Origin: Fibrobacterota bacterium
GTDB taxonomy: Bacteria; Fibrobacterota; Fibrobacteria; UBA11236
DNA: 44,403 nt
Assembly (NCBI GenBank): GCA_028287465.1
Contig: JAQBPO010000016.1
Span: forward strand, 1 to 44,403
Direction: 5' to 3'
The notes beneath the pieces are model-generated. The model saw only the letters and a program-made list of their open reading frames with translations, searched no databases and had not been told where the DNA came from. Of the stretch, positions 7,262-14,993 are shown piece by piece; the stretch's first letter is position 1; the number at the start of each line of letters is the position of its first letter. The position numbers were made by a program, and so were the translations under genes.

Positions 7262-9340
7262 TTACGCCACCGCGGTGGCGATGCGGCGCGCGATGTCCTT
7301 GAACTCCGACAGGTACTTCTCGGCCACGGCCACCACGTTGGCCGGGGTATAGCCGAACTTCTCGTCCAGCACCTTGAAGGGCGCCGACGCGCCGAAGCGC
7401 TCCATCCCGTACACCTTGCCGAGCGGACCCACCAGGCCCTGCAGGGTCGCGGGCAGGCCCGCGGTCCATCCCAAGGTGGGGACGGCCACCGGCAGCACGC
7501 TTTCGCGGTACTGGGGGGATTGTTCCTTGAACAGGCCTTCCGAGATGGCCGAGACCACCTGGACCTTGAGGTTCTTGTCCTTGGCGATCTTCTCCGCGCC
7601 TTCCAGCAAGAGCGAGACTTCCGAACCGTTGGCGACCAGCACCAGGTCCGGCTTGCCGCCCGCATCGCGCACGATATACGCGCCCTTGGCGGCGCCCGCC
7701 AAGGCATCCTGGTAACGGGTGGAACCGCTCTTGGCCGGGGTATCATTCACGGGTTGGCGGGTCAGGATGAGACCGGTCGGCACCTTGCTCTCCAAAGCCA
7801 TCTTCCAGGCCACGGTGGTCTCGGCGCCGTCGCAGGGGCGCAGGATCAGGGCGCTGCGGTGCCCTTCCAGGTTGGCCATCTTCTCGAGCAGGCGGATTTG
7901 CGCCTCCTGTTCTATGGGCTGATGGGTGGGGCCGTCCTCGCCCACGCGGAACGCGTCATGGGTCCAGATATAGATGGTATGCGCGCCCATGATGGCCGCC
8001 AGGCGGATGGCCGGCTTCTGGAAATCCGAAAAGGCGAAGAAGGTGCCGCCCGCGATATAGCAGCCGCCGTGCAGGGAGATGCCGGTCATGATGCCGGCCA
8101 TGGTCAGTTCGGCCACGCCGGACTGGAGGAAGGCCCCGGAGAAATCCTCCCGGGTGAAGATCTTGGTCTTCTTGAGGAATCCTTCCGTGTAGTCGCTGTC
8201 GGCCAGATCCGCCGAGGTCACGATCATGTTCTCGACCTTGCCGGCCAGGTAGGCCAGCACGTTCTTGGACGCCGCGCGAGTGGCTTCGTTCGGCTTCTGT
8301 TCGATGGAGGCGAAGTCCAGGGCGGGCAGCTCCCCGGAGAAGAATTGATGGAACTTCTTGCCCAACTCGGGATTCGCCTTCTCCCAGGCGGCCTGGGCGG
8401 CCTTGGCTTCGGCGGCGGCCTTGGATTTCTCCGCGAGCACGGCGGCCATGGCTTCCTTCACGTCCGGGAAGAGCTGGAACGGGTTGGCGGGATCGCCGCC
8501 CAGCACCTGGATGGTCTTCTCGACCGAGGCTTCCGTCTTCGAGAGGGGGTTGCCGTGCATCTTGGGCGAGCCCTCGTACTTGGAACCGTCGGCCCGGACC
8601 GCGCCCTTGCCCATGATGGTCTTGCCCACGATGAAGGTGGGGCGGGACTTCTCGGCCCAGGCCCGCTTCAAGGCGCCGCGCATGGCGTCGAAATCATGGC
8701 CGCTGACGGTCTCCACGCGCCAGCCCCAGGATTCGTACTTCATGGCGGTGTTCTCGCTCATGGTGTCCTTGGTCATATGCGAAAGCTGCACGTCGTTGGA
8801 ATCGTAGAACAGGATGAGATTGGACATGCCCAGATGGCCGGCCAGGCGGCCCACGCCCTGGGAGACTTCCTCTTCCACCCCGCCGTCCGAGATGTAGGCG
8901 ACGGTCTTGTGCTCCATCCAATCCCCGAACCGGGCGCGCAGGAAGCGCTCGGCGATGGCGGCGCCGAGGCCCATCACGTGACCCTGGCCCAGTGGACCGG
9001 AGGTGTTCTCCACCCCGCGGTGGGGTTCCCGTTCCGGATGGCCCGGGGTGGGGCTGTCCCATTGGCGGAAGTTCATCAGGTCGTCCATGCTGTAGGCGCC
9101 CAGGGTGGAAAGGGTGGAATAGAGCATGGAGGAAAGGTGGCCGGCGTCCAGGAAAAAACGATCGCGGTTGACCCAGGTCATGTCCTTGGGGTCGAAGCGC
9201 AGGAATTCCGAGTAGAGCAGGGCCATGAAATCGGCGCCGCCCATGGGACCGCCCGGATGGCCGGACTTGGCGCGCTCCGGCATGGAAAGGGATAGGATGC
9301 GGATATTGTCGGCGATTCTCTGCAGTTTGGCGTTGTCCAA
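7262..9340 (-). CDS. tkt: Transketolase
   Basis: A 692-residue, full-length thiamine-diphosphate transketolase that moves two-carbon ketol units in the non-oxidative pentose phosphate pathway. Visible family features: 'SGHPGGPMGGADF' with the substrate-binding His near the N-terminus; 'GPLGQGHVMGLGAAIAER'; the cofactor region ending 'DSNDVQLS' with the metal-binding Asn; and in the second half the catalytic Glu in 'GEDGPTHQPIE'. The usual GDG cofactor motif reads SDG here (near residue 157), and the segment after it (GGVEEEVSQG) also differs from the common form. Asp is retained, so the enzyme is probably active and belongs to a divergent subfamily. The start is TTG, supported by AAGGAG 10 nt upstream on this strand. 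Downstream it converges on the parvulin-like gene with a 6-nt gap. Confidence 0.95.
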   Translation of the reverse strand: MDNAKLQRIADNIRILSLSMPERAKSGHPGGPMGGADFMALLYSEFLRFDPKDMTWVNRDRFFLDAGHLSSMLYSTLSTLGAYSMDDLMNFRQWDSPTPGHPEREPHRGVENTSGPLGQGHVMGLGAAIAERFLRARFGDWMEHKTVAYISDGGVEEEVSQGVGRLAGHLGMSNLILFYDSNDVQLSHMTKDTMSENTAMKYESWGWRVETVSGHDFDAMRGALKRAWAEKSRPTFIVGKTIMGKGAVRADGSKYEGSPKMHGNPLSKTEASVEKTIQVLGGDPANPFQLFPDVKEAMAAVLAEKSKAAAEAKAAQAAWEKANPELGKKFHQFFSGELPALDFASIEQKPNEATRAASKNVLAYLAGKVENMIVTSADLADSDYTEGFLKKTKIFTREDFSGAFLQSGVAELTMAGIMTGISLHGGCYIAGGTFFAFSDFQKPAIRLAAIMGAHTIYIWTHDAFRVGEDGPTHQPIEQEAQIRLLEKMANLEGHRSALILRPCDGAETTVAWKMALESKVPTGLILTRQPVNDTPAKSGSTRYQDALAGAAKGAYIVRDAGGKPDLVLVANGSEVSLLLEGAEKIAKDKNLKVQVVSAISEGLFKEQSPQYRESVLPVAVPTLGWTAGLPATLQGLVGPLGKVYGMERFGASAPFKVLDEKFGYTPANVVAVAEKYLSEFKDIARRIATAVA

Positions 9341-9350
9341 GGTACGGGCT

Positions 9351-9356
9351 CCTTCA
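9351..9356 (-). promoter_or_regulatory. Ribosome binding site deciding the TTG start of tkt
   Basis: On the minus strand AAGGAG lies 10 nt before TTG at 9340, and no ATG or GTG is better placed before the conserved N-terminus. This supports initiation at TTG. Confidence 0.65.
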
Positions 9357-9520
9357 TTCTTTGTTTTGGGAAAAAAGTAATAAATACGGGGGCCGCCTCC
9401 CGTTCCTGCGGGCCGGCGGAGCCCTTGCGGGAGCCATCGCTCAGGCGCCGAGAAAGTACAAGGGAAGCGCGAGGAAGGCCTGGCGCAGGGGTCCGGCCGA
9501 AACGATTTTAAAATAGCGTT

Positions 9521-9548
9521 TTGCCCCGGAGGGCAGGTATTTTATAAT
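9521..9548 (+). promoter_or_regulatory. Sigma-70-like promoter at the aldehyde dehydrogenase start
   Basis: A perfect -10 hexamer TATAAT (9543-9548) has TTGCCC (9521-9526, 4 of 6 match to TTGACA) 16 nt upstream. The -10 box overlaps the first possible ATG (9547). Transcription from it would begin at about 9555, so the transcript would start at or next to ATG 9556. Confidence 0.5.
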
Positions 9549-9555
9549 GATAGCA

Positions 9556-10965
9556 ATGACAAATTCGGCCAAAACCCTCCGACCGGTAAACCCCTTCACC
9601 CTGGAACCCGCCGGCGAATATCCGGTCCTGGATTTCCCCGGCATCCGCGCCGCCGTCGCCGCCGCCCGCAAGGCCGCCCAAGGGTGGCGCGCCATCGGCG
9701 TGGGCCAGCGCGCGGAATGGGTCCGGACGGGCCTGCAATACTTCGAGGCCAACCGGGCCGCCATCGCCCAGGACATCACCCGCCAGATGGGCAAACCCAT
9801 CCGGCAATCGGAGAACGAGCTGAAAGGCTTTTTCGAGCGCGCCAACTGGCTCACGGACGCGGCCGAGGACGTGCTGGCACCCGAACTCCTTCCGGAGAAA
9901 CCCGGCTTCCTGCGCCGCATCGAGCATGTGCCCCTCGGCGTGGTGCTCATCATCGCCCCCTGGAATTATCCCCTCCTCACCGCGGTCAATGGGGTGGCCA
10001 CCGCCCTCCTGGCGGGCAACGCCGTCATCCTCAAGCACAGCAGCCTCACGCCCGCGGTCGGAGAGCACTTCGCGCGCGCCTTCGGCAAGCTCGGGCCTTG
10101 CGAGGATCTGTTGCAGGCCATCCTGGCCGACCATGGGGATCTGGGCAAGGCGATCGCCGAGTGCGACATCGATCACGTCGTATTCACCGGCTCGGTGGAA
10201 GGCGGCCGCATCGTGCAGCGGAACGCGGTCTCCCGCTCCGCCTGCGCCAACCGCTTCATCGATTGCAGCCTCGAGCTCGGGGGCAAGGACGGGGCGTACG
10301 TGGCCGCGGACGCGGACGTGGCCAAGGCCGCGGAGGATTTGGTGGACGGCGCGATGTACAATGCGGGCCAATCCTGCTGCGGCATCGAACGCGTCTACGT
10401 CCACAAGAGCCTGTACCAGGATTTCCTCTCCCGGGCCGAAGTACTGGTGGCCGGATACGTCCTCGGCAATCCCCAGGAACATAAGACCGGCATGGGACCG
10501 CTGGCCTCGGCCAAATCGGCCCAAGGCATGCTCGACCAGGTGCGGGCCGCCAAGGCCAAGGGCGCCCGCGTCGTCTCGGGCGGCCAGATCAAGCTCATCG
10601 GCAAGGGCACCTTCTTCGAACCCACCCTCATCACCGGCGCGGACAATTCCATGGACGTGGTGCGCGAGGAGAATTTCGGCCCCATCCTCCCGGTCATCCC
10701 CGTCGGCGACGACGACGAGGCCATCCGCCTGGTGAACGATTCCCCCTATGGGCTCACCTCGGCCATCTACACTTCCGACGTGGAGCGCGCCGACCGCTTC
10801 GCCGCGGCCGCGGATACGGGCACCGTATTCATGAACCGCTGCGACTACCTCGATCCCGCCCTCCCCTGGACCGGCGTGCGGGACAGCGGGCGCGGGACCA
10901 CCTTGTCGAAATTCGGTTTCTATTCCCTGACCCGGCGTAAGGCCATCCATTTCAGGGTGGGATGA
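9556..10965 (+). CDS. NAD(P)-dependent aldehyde dehydrogenase
   Basis: About 469 residues, the normal size for the aldehyde dehydrogenase superfamily, which oxidises aldehydes to carboxylates. The N-terminal cofactor domain has 'APWNYPLL' with the conserved Asn. The catalytic general-base Glu is in 'LELGGKD' and the nucleophilic Cys is in 'GQSCCGIERVYVH'. 'EENFGPILPVIP' and the C-terminal 'GVRDSGRGTTLSKFGFYSLTRRKAI' complete the pattern. Substrate cannot be read from sequence. It is followed on the same strand by a glutamine-synthetase-family ligase and an iron alcohol dehydrogenase, so gamma-glutamyl-aminoaldehydes are a reasonable guess. ATG 9547 is in frame three codons upstream and has GGAGGG at 9528-9533, but a TATAAT box overlaps it. 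I list ATG 9556, with 9547 as the alternative. Confidence 0.9.
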   Translation: MTNSAKTLRPVNPFTLEPAGEYPVLDFPGIRAAVAAARKAAQGWRAIGVGQRAEWVRTGLQYFEANRAAIAQDITRQMGKPIRQSENELKGFFERANWLTDAAEDVLAPELLPEKPGFLRRIEHVPLGVVLIIAPWNYPLLTAVNGVATALLAGNAVILKHSSLTPAVGEHFARAFGKLGPCEDLLQAILADHGDLGKAIAECDIDHVVFTGSVEGGRIVQRNAVSRSACANRFIDCSLELGGKDGAYVAADADVAKAAEDLVDGAMYNAGQSCCGIERVYVHKSLYQDFLSRAEVLVAGYVLGNPQEHKTGMGPLASAKSAQGMLDQVRAAKAKGARVVSGGQIKLIGKGTFFEPTLITGADNSMDVVREENFGPILPVIPVGDDDEAIRLVNDSPYGLTSAIYTSDVERADRFAAAADTGTVFMNRCDYLDPALPWTGVRDSGRGTTLSKFGFYSLTRRKAIHFRVG

Positions 10966-11121
10966 ACCCGGAGCGGGGAGGGGCGCCTGGGGCCCGCGGC
11001 GGGGCGATCGATGGCGCTTCCGGGCGGGCTGAAGGGAGAGAAGCCTTGGAATCCCCGGTGCATAGTGGGATGATGGCGGTTATGGCGATGCTTCCTTCGA
11101 TTCGCAGAAAAGGTCCTTAAC

Positions 11122-12591
11122 ATGAATCGTAAATCAACGGCCAAGGCCGCTTCGAAGCCGAAACCGGTCCCGGCCAAATCCGCCAAGATCCCCGAGTCCG
11201 GCCAGGAACCCGTTTCCGACCAATACATCTCGCGCCGCGTGGCGGAATGGCGCGATGCGGGCATCAAACGCGTCAAGCTGGCCCTGACGGACGTGGACGG
11301 GGTCATGCGGGGCAAGTACCTGTCGCTCGACAAGTTCGCCTCGGTGGCCAAGTCCGGCGGGGCCTTTTGCGATTGCGTGCTGGGCTGGGACGTTGAGGAC
11401 AAGCTCTACGACAATGTGAAGTTCACGGGCTGGCATACCGCCTTCCCGGATGCGCCTTTCCGCCTGGACCTTTCCACGGAACGCCGCCTTGCCGACGAGG
11501 GGAACATCCCCTTCTTCCTGGGGGAGTTCACGGATGCCAAGACCGGAGGGCGCCATCCCCTGTGCCCGCGCAGCCTGTTGCAGCGGGTGCTGGACCGGGG
11601 CAAGGCCATGGGATACGGCGCCAAGATCGGCTTCGAATACGAATTCTTCGTCTTCGACGAGACGCCCCATTCCGTACGCGAAAAGGGCTACAAGGGCATG
11701 AAGCCGCTGTCCCCGGGGAACTTCGGCTATTCCGTCCTCCGCAATTCCGCCGAGTCGGACATTTTCACCAGCCTGATGGAATATCATGACTCCATGGGTT
11801 GCTCCATCGAAGGCCTGCACTGCGAGACCGGCCCCGGCGTGATCGAGGCCGCCCTTGCCCCTGATCAGGCCTTGCGCGGAGCGGACAAGGCCGCCGTGTT
11901 CAAGACCTTCACCAAGGTCTTCTTCCAGAAGCGGCAGAAGATGGCCACCTTCATGGCGAAGTGGTCATTGGACTATCCCGGCCAGAGCGGCCATATGCAC
12001 CAAAGCCTCTTTGACATCAAGACCGGCGATCCGGTGTTCCATAAGGCGGGCGGCCGCGAGGGAATGAGCCCGATCATGGAAAGCTACGTGGCCGGCATGC
12101 AGAAATTCCTCAAGCCGTTCCTGTGCCTATGCGCGCCCACGGTCAACAGCTATACGCGCCTGGTCAAGGGCGCCTGGGCCCCCACCAGCGCCACCTGGGG
12201 CGTGGAGAACCGGACCACGGCCCTGCGCGTCATTCCCGGCGGGCCCAAGACCCAGCGCATGGAATTCCGCTTGGGCGCCGCGGACGGTAATCCCTACCTG
12301 GTGGCCGCGGCCTGCATCGGCGCGGGTCTGCTCGGCATAGAGCGCAAGCTCAAGCTGGGAGATCCCGTGCGGGGAAGCGCCTACGAAGTCCAGGATTCCC
12401 TGCCCGAGGATCTGAAGCTCCCGAGCAACCTGCGCGATTCCCTGGGCAACTTGCGGGCCTCCAAGGAGGCCGTGGAGCTCTTCGGGGCGGAGTTCGTGGA
12501 CCACTTCGCCAATTCGCGGGAGTGGGAAGTGCGGGAGCATGAGAAAGCCATTACCGATTGGCAGTTGGCCCGATACTTCGAAATCATCTGA
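11122..12591 (+). CDS. Glutamine synthetase family protein (candidate gamma-glutamyl-amine ligase)
   Basis: A 489-residue ATP-dependent ligase of the glutamine synthetase superfamily. After a Lys/Pro-rich leader of ~35 residues come the N-terminal beta-grasp region ('VKLALTDVDGVMRGKYL') and the catalytic barrel with 'GFEYEFFVF' (metal-binding Glu residues), 'SGHMHQSL' (ATP/metal-binding His), 'ENRTTALRVI' (substrate Arg) and 'RMEFRLGAADGNPYL'. I see no adenylylation-site Tyr motif of the GlnA type. 'DVDGVMRGKYL' and the C-terminal 'EVREHEKAITDWQLARYFEI' are like GlnT/PuuA-type enzymes that join glutamate to amines rather than ammonia. It starts at ATG 11122 with AAAAGG upstream. It lies between aldehyde and alcohol dehydrogenase genes, and the latter begins 8 nt after its stop. 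Substrate is inferred from this context only. Confidence 0.88.
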   Translation: MNRKSTAKAASKPKPVPAKSAKIPESGQEPVSDQYISRRVAEWRDAGIKRVKLALTDVDGVMRGKYLSLDKFASVAKSGGAFCDCVLGWDVEDKLYDNVKFTGWHTAFPDAPFRLDLSTERRLADEGNIPFFLGEFTDAKTGGRHPLCPRSLLQRVLDRGKAMGYGAKIGFEYEFFVFDETPHSVREKGYKGMKPLSPGNFGYSVLRNSAESDIFTSLMEYHDSMGCSIEGLHCETGPGVIEAALAPDQALRGADKAAVFKTFTKVFFQKRQKMATFMAKWSLDYPGQSGHMHQSLFDIKTGDPVFHKAGGREGMSPIMESYVAGMQKFLKPFLCLCAPTVNSYTRLVKGAWAPTSATWGVENRTTALRVIPGGPKTQRMEFRLGAADGNPYLVAAACIGAGLLGIERKLKLGDPVRGSAYEVQDSLPEDLKLPSNLRDSLGNLRASKEAVELFGAEFVDHFANSREWEVREHEKAITDWQLARYFEII

Positions 12592-12599
12592 GAGGTCCC

Positions 12600-13751
12600 A
12601 TGCAGCAATTCAACTTCCCGACCATCATCCTCTACGGCGAAGGATCCCTTAACGCGCTCGCGGAACGCATCCGGGGCCAGGTCCGCCACGTCCTCATCGT
12701 CACCGATGCGACCTTGGTCAAGGCCGGTCTGGCCGCCAAGGTGACCGCGGCCTTGCAGGCCCCGGGAGGCATCAAGGCCACGGTCTTCGACGGCACCCAT
12801 CCCAATCCCATCGAAGAGGACGTGGAAAAAGGCCTGGAGGCCTATAAGGGAAACGGCTGCGACGCCCTCATCGCCCTGGGCGGGGGCAGTCCCATGGACA
12901 CGGCCAAGGTCATCCGCTTCATGGCGGCCCATGCCGGTCCCCTGGCGCAATACGACGACGCAAAGGGCGGCGATAAGCTCATCGTGAATGCGATGCCCCC
13001 TTTATACGCCATTCCCACCACCTCGGGCACGGGCAGCGAGGTGGGGCGCTCCGGGGTCATCATCCTGCGGGCCACGGGCAAGAAGACCATCTTCTTCCAT
13101 CCCAGGCTCATGCCGGACATCGCCGTCCTGGAACCCTCCCTGACCGCGGGTCTGCCTCCCCATATCACGGCAGCCACCGGCATCGACGCCTTCACCCATT
13201 GCCTGGAAGCCTATTTCGTGAACGCCTTCCATCCCCTCGCGGACGGCATCGCCCAGGAAGGCATCCGCCTGATCCTCAAGCATCTGCCCATCGCCTATGC
13301 GGAGGGTTCCAACCTGGAATCCCGCGGGGCCATGCAGATGGCGGCCGCCATGGGAGCCACCGCGTTCCAGAAGGGCCTGGGCATGATCCATTCCCTGGCG
13401 CATCCCCTTTCGGCCCGGTACAATACCCATCACGGCCTGGCGAACGCCCTGTTGCTTCCCGCCGCCATCGCCTTCCTCGAGGCCAAGCCCCTGGACGACG
13501 GAGCCAAGGTCAAGCTGGAGCGCGTGCAGGACCTGTTCGGGGAGGCGGGTTTGGCCAAGGCGACCCTTTCCGAATCCTGCCGGAACTTCTTCGCCATCCT
13601 GGGGGTACCCTTCGGGTTACGCAACCACAAGGTGCCGGAAGGGGAGTTGGAAGGGTTGTCGCAGGACGCGTTCGAGGACACCTGCCATGCGTCCAACATC
13701 ATTCCCGTCAAGCGGGAGGATCTGCTGGCGGTATATAAGGCGGCGTATTGA
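12600..13751 (+). CDS. Iron-containing alcohol dehydrogenase
   Basis: A 383-residue group III alcohol dehydrogenase. ATG 12600 is chosen because it lies 8 nt after the ligase stop, has GAGAGG before it and starts the conserved 'FNFPTIILYGEGSL'. The NAD-binding region has 'GGGSPMDTAKVI' and 'AIPTTSGTGSEV'. Metal ligands are visible as the Asp in 'ATGIDAFTHCLEAY' and the His residues in 'GMIHSLAHPLSARYNTHHG'. The family interconverts primary alcohols and aldehydes. The very short spacing to the ligase suggests translational coupling, so the natural substrate may be an alcohol made by that ligase, such as a gamma-glutamyl amino alcohol. No transporter or hydrolase for such a route is in the window. 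Confidence 0.93.
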   Translation: MQQFNFPTIILYGEGSLNALAERIRGQVRHVLIVTDATLVKAGLAAKVTAALQAPGGIKATVFDGTHPNPIEEDVEKGLEAYKGNGCDALIALGGGSPMDTAKVIRFMAAHAGPLAQYDDAKGGDKLIVNAMPPLYAIPTTSGTGSEVGRSGVIILRATGKKTIFFHPRLMPDIAVLEPSLTAGLPPHITAATGIDAFTHCLEAYFVNAFHPLADGIAQEGIRLILKHLPIAYAEGSNLESRGAMQMAAAMGATAFQKGLGMIHSLAHPLSARYNTHHGLANALLLPAAIAFLEAKPLDDGAKVKLERVQDLFGEAGLAKATLSESCRNFFAILGVPFGLRNHKVPEGELEGLSQDAFEDTCHASNIIPVKREDLLAVYKAAY

Positions 13752-13914
13752 AGGATCAGGGCCGGTACCGGGGTTTAACTCAGGAGCATCCGCCAACAAT
13801 CGATCCCCGCCACGGGATTTTTATTTCCAAGGGCGCCAATTCGGGATAATCCCTCTCATGGATTGGGATTTCAGGTTAGCTTGTAATTGGCACAAACCAG
13901 CCAAGGACCATGCG

Positions 13915-14859
13915 ATGAATATTCCATTTATGTTCATGCTCGCTTTTGCGCCGTGTATTTTGGCCCAGGTGCCTGCGTTCGATGCGATCTTGGATCTTCA
14001 ACTCGGGCAAAACGCCGCATCAACTTTCATTAAAGCAGATTTGGATCAAATCCACAGCGCAGTAGCTTTCCGCAGGCTTCCCCAGGTTTCCATGTGCCCG
14101 AGAACCCAATATGGAGAGTTCGAACTTAAAAAGGTGAACCCAAAGGCTGGGCGATTCGCATTGACCGAACATGTGAGCGTAATTTGCCCGATTATCGATT
14201 CGGTCGCCATTGATACCTTTACCTATTACGAAATCCCCACCTCTGCCGGTCTGACCTATTTTATGAGATTGGTGGAACGCACTGGCTCCGGGATAAAGGT
14301 CCGGGTTTCCCCGGTGCTCCCGGCGGATGTGATGGCATCCAATGTGCTTCCATTCAATGAACAACAGGACTGGAACACTAATCTCGACTTCCGTAAGACT
14401 CCTATCGATTCCGCGCGAATCATGATGCTTGAAATCGGTTCACCCCATACGGCTGTGATATTGAAAAGGCTGGATGGACCGGCAGTTTGCCCTTCCACCG
14501 AACGGTGGGATTTCGAATTGAAAAAGACGGCCAACTCATCGGGCGTCCCGGTTTCGAGGAAAATCACGGAAAACTGCGGAAGGGTGGATAGCCTGGATAT
14601 TGATACCAATCTCGTTTATGAGGTCCATACCGCGGAGAATGAGACCTACTATATGCGCTTGCTCTTTTGGGCCGGAGGCTTGGTAAGGATGCGGTTGACC
14701 CTTTCCAAGCCCACCATGATTATGCGGTTGAAACCTAAACCGGGTAAAGACATTATATCCGGTGCCCATGACTGGTATCGTTCCGACGGAAAGTCCATTC
14801 CTGTCCTGAAAACCGCCGGAAGTTCTGAGTCGGGAACCATTCCGGCATTCTTCCATTAG
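13915..14859 (+). CDS. Secreted protein with two tandem ~120-residue modules
   Basis: A 314-residue protein. ATG 13915 has AAGGA 7 nt upstream and gives a signal peptide ending at Ile-Leu-Ala-Gln. The mature protein holds two copies of one module offset by ~120 residues: 'CPRTQYGEFELKK' (61-73) with 'CPSTERWDFELKK' (182-194), and 'CPIIDSVAIDTFTYYE' (from 91) with 'CGRVDSLDIDTNLVYE' (from 211), each followed by '(T/E)YxMRL'. Each copy keeps two Cys residues about 30 apart, so one disulfide per module is likely. The coding sequence is visibly less GC-rich than its neighbours. I do not recognise the family. An upstream extension in the same frame to 13687 overlaps the alcohol dehydrogenase and is probably not translated. 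Confidence 0.75.
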   Translation: MNIPFMFMLAFAPCILAQVPAFDAILDLQLGQNAASTFIKADLDQIHSAVAFRRLPQVSMCPRTQYGEFELKKVNPKAGRFALTEHVSVICPIIDSVAIDTFTYYEIPTSAGLTYFMRLVERTGSGIKVRVSPVLPADVMASNVLPFNEQQDWNTNLDFRKTPIDSARIMMLEIGSPHTAVILKRLDGPAVCPSTERWDFELKKTANSSGVPVSRKITENCGRVDSLDIDTNLVYEVHTAENETYYMRLLFWAGGLVRMRLTLSKPTMIMRLKPKPGKDIISGAHDWYRSDGKSIPVLKTAGSSESGTIPAFFH

Positions 14860-14941
14860 AATCCGGAATTCAGAATTGTCGAAGGGGGAAGCCTGGGCAT
14901 GGAAAAAGCGGCCCGCATCGACGATCCGCCGCCTTGGAATG

Positions 14942-14971
14942 AAAAGCGGTCCGCACGTGCGGACCGCTTTT
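14942..14971. terminator. Bidirectional intrinsic terminator
   Basis: A 30-nt perfect palindrome (AAAAGCGGTCCGCAC and its reverse complement) ends in four T residues on both strands. It sits between two convergent genes, the two-module secreted protein (+) and the sorbosone-dehydrogenase-like protein (-), and can serve both. Confidence 0.85.
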
Positions 14972-14993
14972 GATCGTGATATTATTCGCGGCC

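Noticed and set aside
7520-9295. Plus-strand reading frame of ~591 codons opposite transketolase
   Set aside because: It is antisense to a full-length, well-conserved transketolase and has low-complexity His/Gly/Arg composition.
9508-10950. Minus-strand reading frame of ~480 codons opposite the aldehyde dehydrogenase
   Set aside because: The opposite strand encodes all catalytic motifs of an aldehyde dehydrogenase, and this frame has no recognisable features.
13687-13914. N-terminal extension of the two-module secreted protein
   Set aside because: It overlaps the alcohol dehydrogenase end and lacks motifs. ATG 13915 has a ribosome binding site and begins a signal peptide.
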